Part shown: in pieces, positions 63,629 to 64,000 of the stretch
Layout of the letters: the number at the start of each line of letters is the position of its first letter
How positions within the stretch are numbered: the first letter of the stretch is position 1
Source: Candidatus Intricatilinea gracilis
GTDB lineage: Bacteria; Pseudomonadota; Gammaproteobacteria; Burkholderiales; Burkholderiaceae_C
Assembly (NCBI GenBank): GCA_016702605.1
Contig: JADJDQ010000021.1
Coordinates: 806,001 to 870,000, forward strand
Direction of reading: 5' to 3'
DNA: 64,000 nucleotides
Made by a program: the position numbers and the translations under genes
Notes under the pieces: model-generated
Databases searched by the model: none
Seen by the model: only the letters and a program-made list of their open reading frames with translations
Told to the model about the DNA's origin: nothing

Positions 63629-64000
63629 TCAATCGGCTTCACACCTGGGCAGCAGGCGGTCGTACTCCTTGCGCACCACGGCATAACACTCGCAGGTGCG
63701 AGCTTCGAGCCCCGGGCGGTCGAGCACCGTGATGTGCCCACGTGCGTATCGAATGAGGCTGAGCCGTTGCAGGCGCATCGCAGCTTCGGTCACGCCCTCG
63801 CGGCGCACACCCAGCATGTTGGCGATGAGCTCCTGCGTCATCACGAGGTCGTTGCCGGGCAGGCGATCCAGGCTCAGCAGCAGCCAGCGGCACAGTTGCT
63901 GGTCGAGCGAGTGGTGGCGGTTGCACACGGCCGTCTGCGCCATCTGTGTGATGAGCGCCTGGGTGTAGCGCAGCAGCAGGTGCATCACGGGGCCGGCACG
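63629..64000 (-). CDS. Crp/Fnr family regulator (5' end outside window)
   Basis: Only the last 123 residues are visible: the dimerisation helix end (CNRHHSLDQQLCRWLLLSLDR) and the full winged helix-turn-helix (MTQELIANMLGVRREGVTEAAMRL) to the C-terminus. It is strongly similar to the Crp-like protein at 56439-57206, and less so to that at 62807-63521, so the three are a paralogous set. The start lies beyond the right edge. Ligand unknown. Confidence 0.85.
   Translation of the reverse strand, partial: RAGPVMHLLLRYTQALITQMAQTAVCNRHHSLDQQLCRWLLLSLDRLPGNDLVMTQELIANMLGVRREGVTEAAMRLQRLSLIRYARGHITVLDRPGLEARTCECYAVVRKEYDRLLPRCEAD

Overview
The window is a high-GC (roughly two-thirds G+C) chromosomal segment of a betaproteobacterium, most likely Burkholderiales of the Leptothrix/Sphaerotilus/Rubrivivax type. 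The basis is the gene order thrS-infC-rpmI-rplT-pheS-pheT-ihfA-merR-tRNA-Pro, the aceA type, polyamine genes of the puu family, and paired secreted glucanases beside an exopolysaccharide locus. The genus is an inference; no rRNA, phage, insertion sequence or CRISPR array was seen.

Layout. (1) 1-5.6 kb: putrescine/polyamine catabolism on the minus strand (puuA-like glutamine synthetase cut by the window edge, puuD, puuB, a class III aminotransferase) with a divergent Lrp/AsnC regulator. (2) 5.7-7.0 kb: two hemerythrin-domain paralogues. (3) 7.3-14.0 kb: a tightly overlapping six-gene operon matching mxaRSACKL, the accessory set for methanol dehydrogenase maturation, with no dehydrogenase gene in the window. 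(4) 13.9-16.6 kb: agmatinase and isocitrate lyase, divergent, with operator-like palindromes between them. (5) 16.6-24.9 kb: the translation cluster, preceded by an apparent Thr-codon attenuator, with infC starting at AUC and a tRNA-Pro(GGG) at its end. (6) 25-30.3 kb: accessory genes: a DUF2938 membrane protein with a MerR-type promoter, a CIA30 protein, a CBS protein, and frameshifted alcohol dehydrogenase and DUF535 genes. (7) 30.7-51.1 kb: an exopolysaccharide locus. (8) 51.2-56.2 kb: a MacA-MacB(split)-TolC-type efflux operon. (9) 56.4-64 kb: signalling genes: three Crp-like regulators, a hybrid kinase, three response regulators, a NarL-type kinase and a DUF883 protein.

The exopolysaccharide locus is the most distinctive part. 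It has two secreted glucanases (GH5 with three TIG/IPT repeats, and GH8/BcsZ-like), a WcaJ-type initiating transferase, and beside it a paralogue in which the same N-terminal half is joined to a WecG/TagA/CpsF glycosyltransferase instead of the usual sugar-transferase domain. These are followed by Wzz/EpsF, EpsG, an O-antigen-ligase-type protein, an acyltransferase, a HAD-membrane fusion, two GT2 enzymes and a flippase. A three-gene operon (JmjC/cupin, GNAT, PhyH) closes the locus. No Wza-type export protein or sugar-nucleotide enzymes are in the window.

Seven single-site frameshifts break six otherwise well-conserved genes, mostly in short homopolymers (27.5, 29.0, 31.03, 31.84, 34.4, 57.7 and 62.9 kb). 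Their nature suggests sequencing or assembly errors as readily as true pseudogenes, so the affected genes are described both as they stand and as corrected.
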